This document shows positions 7,264 to 13,876 of a stretch of 13,876 nucleotides of DNA, in pieces. The stretch lies in NCBI GenBank assembly GCA_945875065.1, contig CAMCJC010000031.1:1-13876 (forward strand), in the 5' to 3' direction. Source of the stretch: an uncultured Propionibacteriaceae bacterium (GTDB lineage: Bacteria; Actinomycetota; Actinomycetes; Propionibacteriales; Propionibacteriaceae). Every line of letters begins with the position of its first letter. Within the stretch, counting starts at the first letter, position 1. The translations under genes and the position numbers were made by a program. The notes below the pieces were generated by a model. The model ran no database searches. It was given only the letters and a program-made list of their open reading frames with translations, and was not told the DNA's origin.

Positions 7264-9105
7264 TCAGATCGTCCGGACCTCAGTAGCGGGCGACACTTCG
7301 CGGAACACCTGCTCGGCGTTGATCCGCGCGGCGTCGGAGGCGAAGGCATCGTCGCGGAACACCGCGCGGAGAGGGCCGCGAGCTGCTATGGCCCTCACAA
7401 CCTCGGGGGCCACGGACGCAGCAAAACACGCGATCAGCGCGTCCTCGTCGACCGAGAAGACCTCGCGACCGTCGATCGCCTCCCGGACGATGGGCAGGGA
7501 CAGGTCCAGACCCCAGTCGAGCAGCACCTGGAAGAGCAAGTCCTCGCCGGAGCGGTCGGGCTTGATGCTTGACGAAAGGATTTCGAGTCCAAGTTGTTCT
7601 GTGTCATCCGCAGTTCTCAGTATATCCGCCCTGTTGCCGCTATCGACGCATAGGGAGCGGAAACCAAGATCGAGCCGGACATCAACAAGACCAACTCTGT
7701 TGTTAATTCCGAGAGCGGTGCGCCGGATTCGTTCCCGAGAAAGGTCTGCAATACTTCTGAAGCCAATGCGACCAGCGGCACCTCGCTCGGGAACCGGCTC
7801 GGGCAATTGAACCATGACGTAGCGACGATCGCCGCCATCCTCTGCGTTCAGCTTCATCGTTGCAGCCGCAGAGGACCCGGATCCGGCAAACAAATCAACG
7901 ACCAAATCTTGGTTACGAACTGAAGTCGCCTGCCGAATCAAGAAGGTCAACAATTCCAACGGCTTGGGAAAATCGAATACCTTCTTTCCTTCGAAAAGGG
8001 CCATCAATGACTTTGTTGCATTCTCGGTCGAGTATCGACCCAAGCTGGTAACGAACGCCTTGCGGTCGTTGACATAAGAGTCGATGAACTTCTTCTGTCG
8101 AGGCGTCCCCTCCGGAGACTCCGTGAAGAGAACCAAGCCATCGGAAACCATTTCGTCAACTCGAGTGCGCGAAAACGCCCATTTCGAGTAGATTTCGTTC
8201 CCTGTTCTGGGGTCTCTGATCGTGAAAAAATTATCTTGGGTCCCAGTTGCTTTCATGCTCTCTGAACGCCATAGACCTCGTGGATCGCCGTCCGGATTGG
8301 AGAAATCGGATTCATCACGATCTATCCCTTGGAAACGCACATTGTCGATGGTTCGCGCATATACGACGATGTACTCATGGTTCGACATTAGAAGTGTCTT
8401 TGGAGGAACTCCGCGAGCGGCGTTCTTAGTTGTCCATACGAACTGTGCGACGAAATTCTGCCTGCCAAACACCTCGTCACAGGCAAGCCGGAGATTGGAC
8501 ACCTCGTTGTCATCTATGGAGATGGCTATAATGCCTGATTGGTGAAGGAGGTTTCTTGCCAGCTTCAATCGTGGGTACATCATGCTGAGCCAGTCCGAGT
8601 GGTAGCGGCCGTTGGTGTCGCTGTTGGTGACCAGGCGCGTCCCTGCTTTATCACTTTGCCCTGAGCGTAAAAGGTACTCGTCAGTGCTTTGGGCGTAGTC
8701 ATCGTTGTAGATGAAGTCGCGCCCGGTGTTGTAGGGCGGGTCGATGTAGATCAGCTTCACCTTGCCGAGATACGACTCCTGCAACAGCTTGAGGGCATCG
8801 AGATTGTCGCCCTCGATGAACAGGTTCTTGGTGGTGTCGAAGTTCACCGATTCCTCACGCACCGGGCGGAGGGTCTTGGCGATCGGCGCATTGGCGGCGA
8901 AGGCAGCAGCACGCTTGCCGGGCCAGTCCAGCCGGTACCGCTCCTGCGGACCTTCCACGATGTGGTCGGAGAGTTCCTGTCGGAGAAGATCGAAGTCAAC
9001 GGCGAGGGTCACGTTACCCTCCGCGTCTCTCGACTCGGTGACGACGGTTGGGAACAGCTCGGCGATCTTGTCGATGTTGGCCTGCGTGAGGTCGGGTGAT
9101 GTCAT
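7264..9105 (-). CDS. Type III (Mod-like) site-specific DNA methyltransferase, beta class
   Basis: A 613-aa protein expected to transfer methyl from S-adenosylmethionine to an adenine N6 in a specific site. The catalytic motif DPPYNTG is at 122-128, preceded by NLFIEGDNLDALKLLQESYL. The AdoMet-binding motif DLFAGSGSSAAA follows at ~404-415. Catalytic motif before AdoMet motif is the beta-class order of type III Mod proteins, so adenine-N6 is likely though not proven. Residues ~182-400 should hold the target-recognition region. The ATG at 9105 has GGAGAG upstream (9-base spacing); the further start at 9120 would remove that site. It follows the DUF4391 gene by 18 nt, and its TGA overlaps the next gene's ribosome-binding site. 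Bases ~7560-8560 are much lower in G+C than both ends, suggesting an exchanged segment. No simple-sequence repeat typical of phase-variable mod genes is visible. The frame is intact. Confidence 0.92.
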   Translation of the reverse strand: MTSPDLTQANIDKIAELFPTVVTESRDAEGNVTLAVDFDLLRQELSDHIVEGPQERYRLDWPGKRAAAFAANAPIAKTLRPVREESVNFDTTKNLFIEGDNLDALKLLQESYLGKVKLIYIDPPYNTGRDFIYNDDYAQSTDEYLLRSGQSDKAGTRLVTNSDTNGRYHSDWLSMMYPRLKLARNLLHQSGIIAISIDDNEVSNLRLACDEVFGRQNFVAQFVWTTKNAARGVPPKTLLMSNHEYIVVYARTIDNVRFQGIDRDESDFSNPDGDPRGLWRSESMKATGTQDNFFTIRDPRTGNEIYSKWAFSRTRVDEMVSDGLVLFTESPEGTPRQKKFIDSYVNDRKAFVTSLGRYSTENATKSLMALFEGKKVFDFPKPLELLTFLIRQATSVRNQDLVVDLFAGSGSSAAATMKLNAEDGGDRRYVMVQLPEPVPERGAAGRIGFRSIADLSRERIRRTALGINNRVGLVDVRLDLGFRSLCVDSGNRADILRTADDTEQLGLEILSSSIKPDRSGEDLLFQVLLDWGLDLSLPIVREAIDGREVFSVDEDALIACFAASVAPEVVRAIAARGPLRAVFRDDAFASDAARINAEQVFREVSPATEVRTI

Positions 9106-9123
9106 GCGTAGTCTCTCCACGGG

Positions 9124-9789
9124 TTACCTCTGCTGTTCCAGTTCATGGTGTTTCGTCTTGAGTGTGCGGCGCAACTCGATTTTGCGGTTGAGCTGTGGCT
9201 CTGCTCGGAGCTTGCGCTCCAAGGCTGCGATTTCTCGTTCAAGCTTGCGCACTGTGGCCAGTCTGTCGGCGACGTCTGACATTTCCTCGCCTGGACGGGT
9301 GGTGATCGGCATCAGCGGTTGCAGCAGCGCGGCGTAGAGCGCGGGCAGGTTGATCGCCGTAGGCAGGGGGTGCCGCTGCGCGTCTTCTGGCTGCCAGGCG
9401 GTTGAGTAGTAGGCGCTGAGCTTGGGTGTTCCGGCTCCGAGTTGCTTGTGTGCGGCCACGGTCCGAACCTCGGGTCGCACGGCGATGCTGCGAGTGATCT
9501 CGAAAATGATCGGGAACAGCACGGCCTTGTCGATGGCGGTGAGGGTGGCTTCACTGATGTCATCGGTCTTGGCTTCCAGCGTGAAGACCTGTACCTCGGG
9601 CACGGCTGAGGTCGCGGGAAGGTTGATGGTGGATTCGGCGAGTTTGTAGGCCCAAGTGATGCGTTCAAGTTCCGAGACGAACTTCTCACGGACGGCAGTG
9701 TTGACCGCGCCGTGCTCGTAGAACTTCTCTTTGGGCACTCGTCTGCCGAACTTGGCTGCCTCGGGCCAGCGGTAGAGGACGTCAGTCAT
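9124..9789 (-). CDS. DUF4391-domain protein with C-terminal coiled coil
   Basis: A 221-aa protein. The N-terminal part (LYRWPEAAKFGRRVPKEKFY, then FVSELERITWAYKLAEST and VQVFTLEAK) matches my memory of DUF4391 proteins, which are of unknown function and often lie between an SNF2-type helicase and a site-specific methyltransferase. Residues ~175-221 form a strongly charged heptad-like coiled coil (VRKLEREIAALERKLRAEP, ending KHHELEQQR), suggesting oligomerisation or docking onto a partner. The ATG at 9789 is chosen over the GTG at 9795 because an AAGGCGG ribosome-binding sequence lies six bases before the ATG. It overlaps the helicase stop by 8 bp, so expression is translationally coupled. No catalytic motif is apparent. 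I infer an accessory or bridging subunit; the DUF assignment itself needs a profile search. Confidence 0.82.
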   Translation of the reverse strand: MTDVLYRWPEAAKFGRRVPKEKFYEHGAVNTAVREKFVSELERITWAYKLAESTINLPATSAVPEVQVFTLEAKTDDISEATLTAIDKAVLFPIIFEITRSIAVRPEVRTVAAHKQLGAGTPKLSAYYSTAWQPEDAQRHPLPTAINLPALYAALLQPLMPITTRPGEEMSDVADRLATVRKLEREIAALERKLRAEPQLNRKIELRRTLKTKHHELEQQR

Positions 9790-12700
9790 AGGCACCGCCT
9801 TCTGCGGGGTCTACGACAGCGACGAACGCGGTCAGCTCAAAATCGTCGAGACCTGCGATGGTTTGGGTCAGGGCGGTGGTGCTACCGCCGGTGAAGAGGC
9901 TGTCGATGTCTCGTTCCTCGGTGACATCGATCATCGAGCGGATCGCGTCGGTGAGCAGCGCAGAGTATTTGTCCATGCATGAGCCATCACTAGTCGCCGC
10001 GTTGAACAGGTTCACCACGTCGGAAACGGGCTCCTCGTGGGGGCGGCACCCGACACGCAGCAGGTCGAGGAGATGCTTGACCTCGGTGTGGTTGACGATG
10101 ACCTCACCTTGGTCGTCGAGGTAGACGAGGTAGTGCGGGTGGAGTCGGTTGCCTCGGTTGATGTCTTCGCCGGCGGTGAGGTTTCGGAGCGCGAAGATCA
10201 CGCCGGGGCGCAGCCCCTTGCTGGGGTCCGCGGGGATCACGGCGTGGAGGCCGCGGGGCGCGGTGGCGAGGTCGCCGTTGTCCTTGATGTAACCGAGCAG
10301 GTCCATGCGGAAGTCGTTCAGCCCTAGGTCCGTGATCGAGACCCCGGTCCGGACATCTTCGAGTTCGATGACCTCATCCTGGAGCCTACGGAGCTGCTCC
10401 CGCCGGAACGCGGCGTCGGACGTCTCAAGGGTGAGGATGTTGTCGTCGGCCGTGCCGGCAAGGTCGGCGATGACCATGCGGTTCTCGACCCGCTCCTTGA
10501 GGTTGATGTACTCGTCGAGGGAGATGTCGGGCCAGAAGTTCACGAGCTGAATCTGGGCGTTCGTGGACCCGATGCGGTCAATCCGCCCGAAACGCTGGAT
10601 GATGCGCACCGGATTCCAGTGGATGTCGTAGTTGATCAGGTAGTCGCAATCCTGGAGGTTCTGACCCTCGCTGATCACATCAGTGCCGATGAGCACATCC
10701 AGCTCGCGAGTCTCACCAGGCATCGTGAGGTGGCGCTGCTTGGAGCGGGGCGAGAACAACGACATAACCTGCTGATAGTCGAAGCCTGTGCCCAAGGTCG
10801 TCTTTGCGGCATGACTCCCACCAGTGATGACGGCCGTATCCAGTCCGGCGTTAGCGAGCGTGGGTGCGAGCTCCCGGTAGAGGTAGTTGGCGGTGTCGGC
10901 GAAGGCGGAGAACACCAGCGCCTTGCGGTTGCCGTCGTTGATCGGGTGCTGAGCCTTGTCCGCGATCAGCTGCTTGAGCTTGCGGAGTTTGAGGTCATGC
11001 TCGGGCGTGACCTTGAGCATCTCGTCGAGGAGTTCCCGCAGGGTCTCGCGGTCGTTCCACAAGTCGCGCTGCCAGGACTCGATGTCGAGATCATCGAGGT
11101 CGATCTTGATCTTCTCGCCGAAGGAGAGGGCCTCGATGTTCGCTTCGTCCTCGTCATCGAAGCCGAGCCCTGCGAGCTCGGGGCTCAGGTCGGCGAGGTT
11201 GCCAGCGTGGTTATTGATCCTCCCCAACGTGTGAGTAATGGAGTCCTCGATCTTCCCCAGGGTAAGCCGGAAGGCATCGACTGAGCTCTCCAAGCGTTTG
11301 AGCAGGTTGACGGTCATGAGTTTCTTCAAGCCCTGTTCACGACCTGCCTGTCCGAGGTTGGAGCGGGCGCTCCCTGTGGTGACGTTGTAGAGGTCTTCGT
11401 ACTTCGAACGTCGGCTCGCAAATACGTATGCGAGCGGGGTGTAGACGGCCAGGGTCAGTACCTGAAGCTGCTCAAAGATCTCGTTGAAACTGGGCACGTC
11501 GGTGAGGTCTGTAAGAGGCTCGCGGATAGACAGCGGTGGGCGTCGCTCCGGGAAGGCGCCGATCTCGGTGGTGTCGTAGAAGGCTTTGATGTGCTTGCGT
11601 GATCGAGCGATGGTAACCGCATCGAGCAACTCGAAGAAGTCGAAATCGAGCATGTGAAGGATACGTTCGGTGGTGCGGTCCTCCGGTGCGAGCTTGGACC
11701 ACTCGTTGAACACGCGTTGCGCGTCGGAGAAGACCTTCTCGACCGTGGTGGACAGGCTCAGGTATTGCGCGAGATTCTCTGACTCGCCCTCGTAGGCGAG
11801 TTGGAGCTGATTCTTGAGGTCGTTGAACCGGTTGTTCACCGGGGTGGCCGAGAGCATCAGCACCTTGGTCTTGACACCCTCGCGGATAACCTGGCGCATG
11901 AGGCGCTGGTAGCGCGATTCCTTCTCCTCGGCGTAGTCGGCGTTGCGGAATGTATGAGACTCGTCGATTACGACGAGGTCGTAGTTGCCCCAGTTGATCC
12001 GATCCAGGCGCAGGCCGAGTGACTCGCCCTTGGTGTGTGAAAGGTCGGTGTGGGCGAGCACGTCGTAGTTGAAGCGGTCAGAGGCGAAGATGTTGGTCGT
12101 GAGGTTCGCATTGTAGTTCGTCCAGTTCTCGGCGAGCTTCTTCGGGCAGAGCACCAGCACGGACTTGTTGCGCAACTCGTAGTACTTGATGACTGCGAGC
12201 GCGGTGAACGTCTTTCCCAACCCGACGGAATCGGCGAGGATGCAGCCGTTGTAGGTCTCCAACTTATTAATGATTCCCGTGGCTGCGTCGCGCTGGAAGT
12301 GGTAGAGGCTCTGCCAGACCTTCGTCTCCTGGTAGCCCGTGCGATCGTTCGGCAGCACATCCTCGTTGACGTCATTGAGGAAGTCTGCGACTAGGTTGTA
12401 GAGGATCAGGAAGTAGATGCGTGCGGGGGAGTTCTCGACGTACACGCTGGCGATGTGGTCGTGGACGGCCTGCGTAACGTCGCTGATCTGCTCGGGGTTG
12501 TTCCAAATCTGGTCGAACAGCTGCATGTACTGCTCGGTCATCGGAGCTTCATCGAGCTTGTGCACGAAGCTGGAGACAGCGTTGCCTCGCTCGTAACCGA
12601 GATCGGAGGTGGTGAAACCTTGGAGCGAGGTGTAGGCGGCCTTGTTGTCGATGACCGCGAACTGCTGCATCGGGTTTCCAGTGGCGTTCGAGCGGAACGT

Positions 12701-13048
12701 GACCTTGCGGCGGACCCACTCCGCGTACTCCCGTGCGATCGCACGCTGGGTGAGCTTGTTGCGCAGCCTAATCTCGAACTCGGACCCAGCAAGGCTCGAT
12801 TCGGCCTGCCCATCGGGGATGAAGAACTCCCGCCGCTCCTTGCGGAGCTTGTCCGTCACCTTCTCGGTCACGAACGACGGTGAGGTGAAGATGAACTCCA
12901 ACCCGGAGACCTTTTCCAACTCCTTGCGTAGCGCCTCGAACGCGAAGATCGAGAACGTCGATGCAGCGATACGGACCTTCGAACCCGGCGTGATCTCGAC
13001 CTTGAGATCGTCGCCCAGGAGGTCGCTGACGTTATTGATGATGCGCAC
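9782..13048 (-). CDS. SNF2/DEAD-type helicase with PLD-like N-terminal domain
   Basis: A 1088-aa protein. Residues ~1-160 resemble the phospholipase-D-like domain found ahead of SNF2-type defence helicases (VRIAASTFSIFAFEALRKEL, then LEFIFTSPSF and later AVIDNKAAYTSLQGFT), but no HxK(x)4D catalytic motif is visible. The motor follows: FQRDAATG (~251-258), Walker A LADSVGLGKT (271-280), VLCPKKLAENW, Walker B IDESH (361-365), LSATPVNNR (399-407), motif V GTDVISEGQNL (~788-798) and motif VI QRFGRIDRIG (818-827). A ~260-residue C-terminal tail is unassigned. Family role: ATP-driven movement on or remodelling of double-stranded DNA. The GTG at 13048 was chosen because it begins the conserved RIINNVSDLLG and sits four bases after the HTH gene's stop; upstream codons in this frame only mis-translate that gene. 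This is the largest gene of the operon and reads as intact. Confidence 0.9.
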   Translation of the reverse strand: MRIINNVSDLLGDDLKVEITPGSKVRIAASTFSIFAFEALRKELEKVSGLEFIFTSPSFVTEKVTDKLRKERREFFIPDGQAESSLAGSEFEIRLRNKLTQRAIAREYAEWVRRKVTFRSNATGNPMQQFAVIDNKAAYTSLQGFTTSDLGYERGNAVSSFVHKLDEAPMTEQYMQLFDQIWNNPEQISDVTQAVHDHIASVYVENSPARIYFLILYNLVADFLNDVNEDVLPNDRTGYQETKVWQSLYHFQRDAATGIINKLETYNGCILADSVGLGKTFTALAVIKYYELRNKSVLVLCPKKLAENWTNYNANLTTNIFASDRFNYDVLAHTDLSHTKGESLGLRLDRINWGNYDLVVIDESHTFRNADYAEEKESRYQRLMRQVIREGVKTKVLMLSATPVNNRFNDLKNQLQLAYEGESENLAQYLSLSTTVEKVFSDAQRVFNEWSKLAPEDRTTERILHMLDFDFFELLDAVTIARSRKHIKAFYDTTEIGAFPERRPPLSIREPLTDLTDVPSFNEIFEQLQVLTLAVYTPLAYVFASRRSKYEDLYNVTTGSARSNLGQAGREQGLKKLMTVNLLKRLESSVDAFRLTLGKIEDSITHTLGRINNHAGNLADLSPELAGLGFDDEDEANIEALSFGEKIKIDLDDLDIESWQRDLWNDRETLRELLDEMLKVTPEHDLKLRKLKQLIADKAQHPINDGNRKALVFSAFADTANYLYRELAPTLANAGLDTAVITGGSHAAKTTLGTGFDYQQVMSLFSPRSKQRHLTMPGETRELDVLIGTDVISEGQNLQDCDYLINYDIHWNPVRIIQRFGRIDRIGSTNAQIQLVNFWPDISLDEYINLKERVENRMVIADLAGTADDNILTLETSDAAFRREQLRRLQDEVIELEDVRTGVSITDLGLNDFRMDLLGYIKDNGDLATAPRGLHAVIPADPSKGLRPGVIFALRNLTAGEDINRGNRLHPHYLVYLDDQGEVIVNHTEVKHLLDLLRVGCRPHEEPVSDVVNLFNAATSDGSCMDKYSALLTDAIRSMIDVTEERDIDSLFTGGSTTALTQTIAGLDDFELTAFVAVVDPAEGGAYD

Positions 13049-13052
13049 GCGA

Positions 13053-13253
13053 CTACTCGGCGTCCTCGTCGCGTGTCGATGCCGAAGCGCCGCCGCGGCG
13101 CACCCAGTCATCGATCTCGCTGGCTTGGAACTTCCACAGACGTCCGACCTTGTGGGCGGGCATGGCCTTCTCAGCGATCCAGGTGTAGACGGTGTCCTTG
13201 GTGATCCCGAGATGGGCGGCAATGTCGTCAGCGGACAGCCACGGTTCAGCCAC
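13053..13253 (-). CDS. Excisionase-family (MerR-type) helix-turn-helix DNA-binding protein
   Basis: A 66-aa protein with the classic excisionase-type winged helix-turn-helix of ~50 residues: WLSADDIAAHLGITKDTVYT, then WIAEKAMPAHKVGRLWKF and EIDDWVRRG. The tail is short and acidic (ending RDEDAE). GTG at 13253 is chosen because AGGAAGGG lies about five bases upstream and the domain begins within four residues. It opens the operon and is separated from the helicase start by four bases, so the two are co-translated. Possible roles (inference): autoregulator of the defence operon, DNA-bending or recognition subunit for the helicase, or a relic excisionase from the element that brought the island in. 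No integrase is next to it, which argues against the last. Confidence 0.85.
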   Translation of the reverse strand: MAEPWLSADDIAAHLGITKDTVYTWIAEKAMPAHKVGRLWKFQASEIDDWVRRGGASASTRDEDAE

Positions 13254-13291
13254 GTTAGCCCTTCCTCGCTCCGCACCCCTAGCGGGCCAGC

Positions 13292-13325
13292 ATGCTTGAT
13301 GATACCGGGTGCTGTGCGGATTGAA
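13292..13325 (-). promoter_or_regulatory. Weak candidate promoter for the defence operon
   Basis: On the minus strand TATCAT (13304-13299) is a fair -10 box about 45 bases before the HTH gene's GTG. TTCAAT (13325-13320) could be a poor -35 box at a short 15-base spacing. No clear operator palindrome is visible. This is the only sensible promoter position I see between 13254 and 13441, but the match is weak. Confidence 0.25.
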
Positions 13326-13441
13326 CTGGGTTTGTCCGGGCGTGGCCGGATGAGGTGGGCGTCGACTGGTCCCTCTTCGGGCCGTCAACCCGATAGCGTG
13401 TCCTGAGCCAGGAGGTGACCGTGGTCTCCCGGTGGGCAGGG

Positions 13442-13573
13442 TCAGAGTTCCACGAGAGCGTGTGCCCGGCCGAAGGTCTCCAGTTCGACGAGGTCCGGGG
13501 GCGCGTCCGGCGTGGCTAGGTTGCCGAGCTGAAGGTTCGCGACGGCCGCCGACACGGTCTGTTCGATGTTCAC
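13442..13573 (-). CDS. Possible 43-aa protein of unknown function
   Basis: GTG at 13573 with an AGGGGCG-like ribosome-binding sequence upstream opens a 43-codon frame reading VNIEQTVSAAVANLQLGNL, then PDLVELETFGRAHALVEL. It begins like the short helical antitoxins that accompany Fic/Doc toxins (an xAVANLxLxxL pattern), but this resemblance is faint and no toxin gene follows. It may be the truncated start of a longer gene cut before the operon's promoter region, or a chance frame. It lies on the same strand as the defence operon, 188 bp upstream of its first gene. Confidence 0.3.
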   Translation of the reverse strand: MNIEQTVSAAVANLQLGNLATPDAPPDLVELETFGRAHALVEL

Positions 13574-13635
13574 GGTTCGCCCCTGTCTGTGGGGAGCGGG
13601 GACCGGTATCGACTCCGTGTCGCGCGACACCTGTC

Positions 13636-13770
13636 AACGCTGGGGCCCAAGCCATCGCTGTCTGGAACCACCACTACAACTATCATCGACCCCACACCGC
13701 CTGCCAAGACCAACCACCCGCATCACGACTCCCGACAGGCGTCAGCAACGTCATGCGCAACTACAGCTAA
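13636..13770 (+). mobile_element. IS481-like transposase C-terminal remnant
   Basis: The frame reads AQAIAVWNHHYNYHRPHTAC, then PPASRLPTGVSNVMRNYS and a stop. The WxHHYNYHRPHxA...PPASRL pattern is the C-terminal end of the integrase-core (DDE) transposases of the IS481/IS3 superfamily, and the VxNVMRNYS ending points to IS481. Only about 42 codons survive: upstream of ~13636 the frame has no transposase similarity, so the DDE catalytic part is gone. It cannot be active. It marks a past insertion or recombination at the right side of the defence operon. Confidence 0.75.
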
Positions 13771-13876
13771 CCCCTACCGTCACGACGGTAAGGAGGGCGC
13801 GGAAGGATTCTTTGTCGATGGCTTCAACTCGGTCTTCGACAAGGTTCGGCAGGGCGCCCGCGCTGATGTGCCGATG
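13751..13876 (-). pseudogene. Partial open frame running off the window edge, interrupted by the IS remnant
   Basis: Entering from the right end on the minus strand, the frame reads RHISAGALPNLVEDRVEAID, then KESFRALLTVVTVG, and runs into the IS481 remnant, stopping at 13753-13751. The composition and helical look are protein-like and it appears cut by the transposase scrap. The opposite strand is also open here (FFVDGFNSVFDKVRQGAR), so the direction is not certain. I cannot name a family from ~35 residues. Confidence 0.3.
13775..13790 (+). repeat. Short hairpin just after the transposase remnant
   Basis: TACCGT (13775-13780) and ACGGTA (13785-13790) pair with a four-base loop, beginning five bases after the transposase stop. 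No T-run follows. It could be a weak transcription stop or part of the element's end; the stem is only six base pairs. Confidence 0.3.

Noticed and set aside
7256..7810. 184-codon open frame on the plus strand
   Set aside because: Ser/Arg-rich shadow of the methyltransferase C-terminus; no domain and no credible start signal.
7264..9105. Phase-variable repeat in the methyltransferase gene
   Set aside because: I looked for tetra- or pentanucleotide tandem repeats and long homopolymers typical of switching mod genes and found none.
10619..11284. 221-codon open frame on the plus strand
   Set aside because: Antisense to the SNF2-type helicase's central region and without any recognisable motif.
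13049..13276. Longer start (13276) for the SNF2-type helicase
   Set aside because: It would run through the whole HTH gene in the wrong frame. The GTG at 13048 begins the conserved N-terminus and is coupled to the HTH stop.
12642..13406. 254-codon open frame on the plus strand
   Set aside because: Antisense to the helicase N-terminus and the HTH gene, both of which have recognisable protein motifs and ribosome-binding or coupling signals.
1..13876. CRISPR array, tRNA, rRNA or replication origin
   Set aside because: No regularly spaced direct repeats, cloverleaf-type sequence, rRNA-like conserved stretch or iteron cluster was seen on either strand.

Overview
The window looks like an accessory (defence/mobile) island from a high-GC Gram-positive bacterium, most likely an actinomycete. 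This is inferred from the high G+C with G/C-ending codons, frequent GTG starts, two Phd/VapB-VapC modules with leaderless-style promoters (a TANNNT box 6-7 nt before the ATG), and an IS481-type transposase tail. No rRNA, tRNA or taxonomic marker gene is present, so the genus cannot be given.

Left third (1-3450): a decayed region. A first Phd/PIN toxin-antitoxin pair (818-1522, minus) is doubly disabled. Its antitoxin carries an in-frame TAA plus a frameshift, and its toxin has Asn where the third catalytic Asp of the PIN domain should be. Then come a helix-turn-helix scrap of a resolvase-like protein (about 1802-1951, plus), mostly non-coding sequence, a P-loop-containing gene fragment (about 2457-2650, minus), and a second, intact Phd/PIN pair (2666-3309, plus) with a readable promoter and a tandem 10-bp repeat over it.

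Centre and right (3451-13253, minus strand): one operon of six genes read right to left. They are a small excisionase-type HTH protein, a large SNF2/DEAD-like helicase with a PLD-like N-terminus, a DUF4391-type coiled-coil protein, a type III (Mod-like, beta-class) DNA methyltransferase, an AlbA_2/RecG-C-like ATP-binding protein, and a type III Res-like helicase. The first five are tightly spaced (8-bp overlap to 18-nt gaps) and read as intact. The sixth follows a 130-nt gap holding a perfect 14-bp inverted repeat. It is damaged twice: a one-base frameshift near 5181, and loss of the C-terminal region where type III Res enzymes carry their nuclease domain.

Inferred joint function: a composite methylation-based anti-phage system in which Mod marks host DNA, two separate motors (SNF2-type and type III Res-type) act on unmarked DNA, and the DUF4391 and AlbA_2 proteins act as accessory or sensing subunits. 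The HTH protein may control the operon. I know of no firmly established name for this exact gene set. In this strain the Res arm looks dead, so the locus may now only methylate DNA or may depend on the SNF2 arm.

Right edge (13254-13876): the operon's upstream region, a possible 43-aa minus-strand ORF, and the last ~42 codons of an IS481-like transposase abutting another open frame that runs off the window. Both sides of the operon therefore show mobile-element or decayed material.
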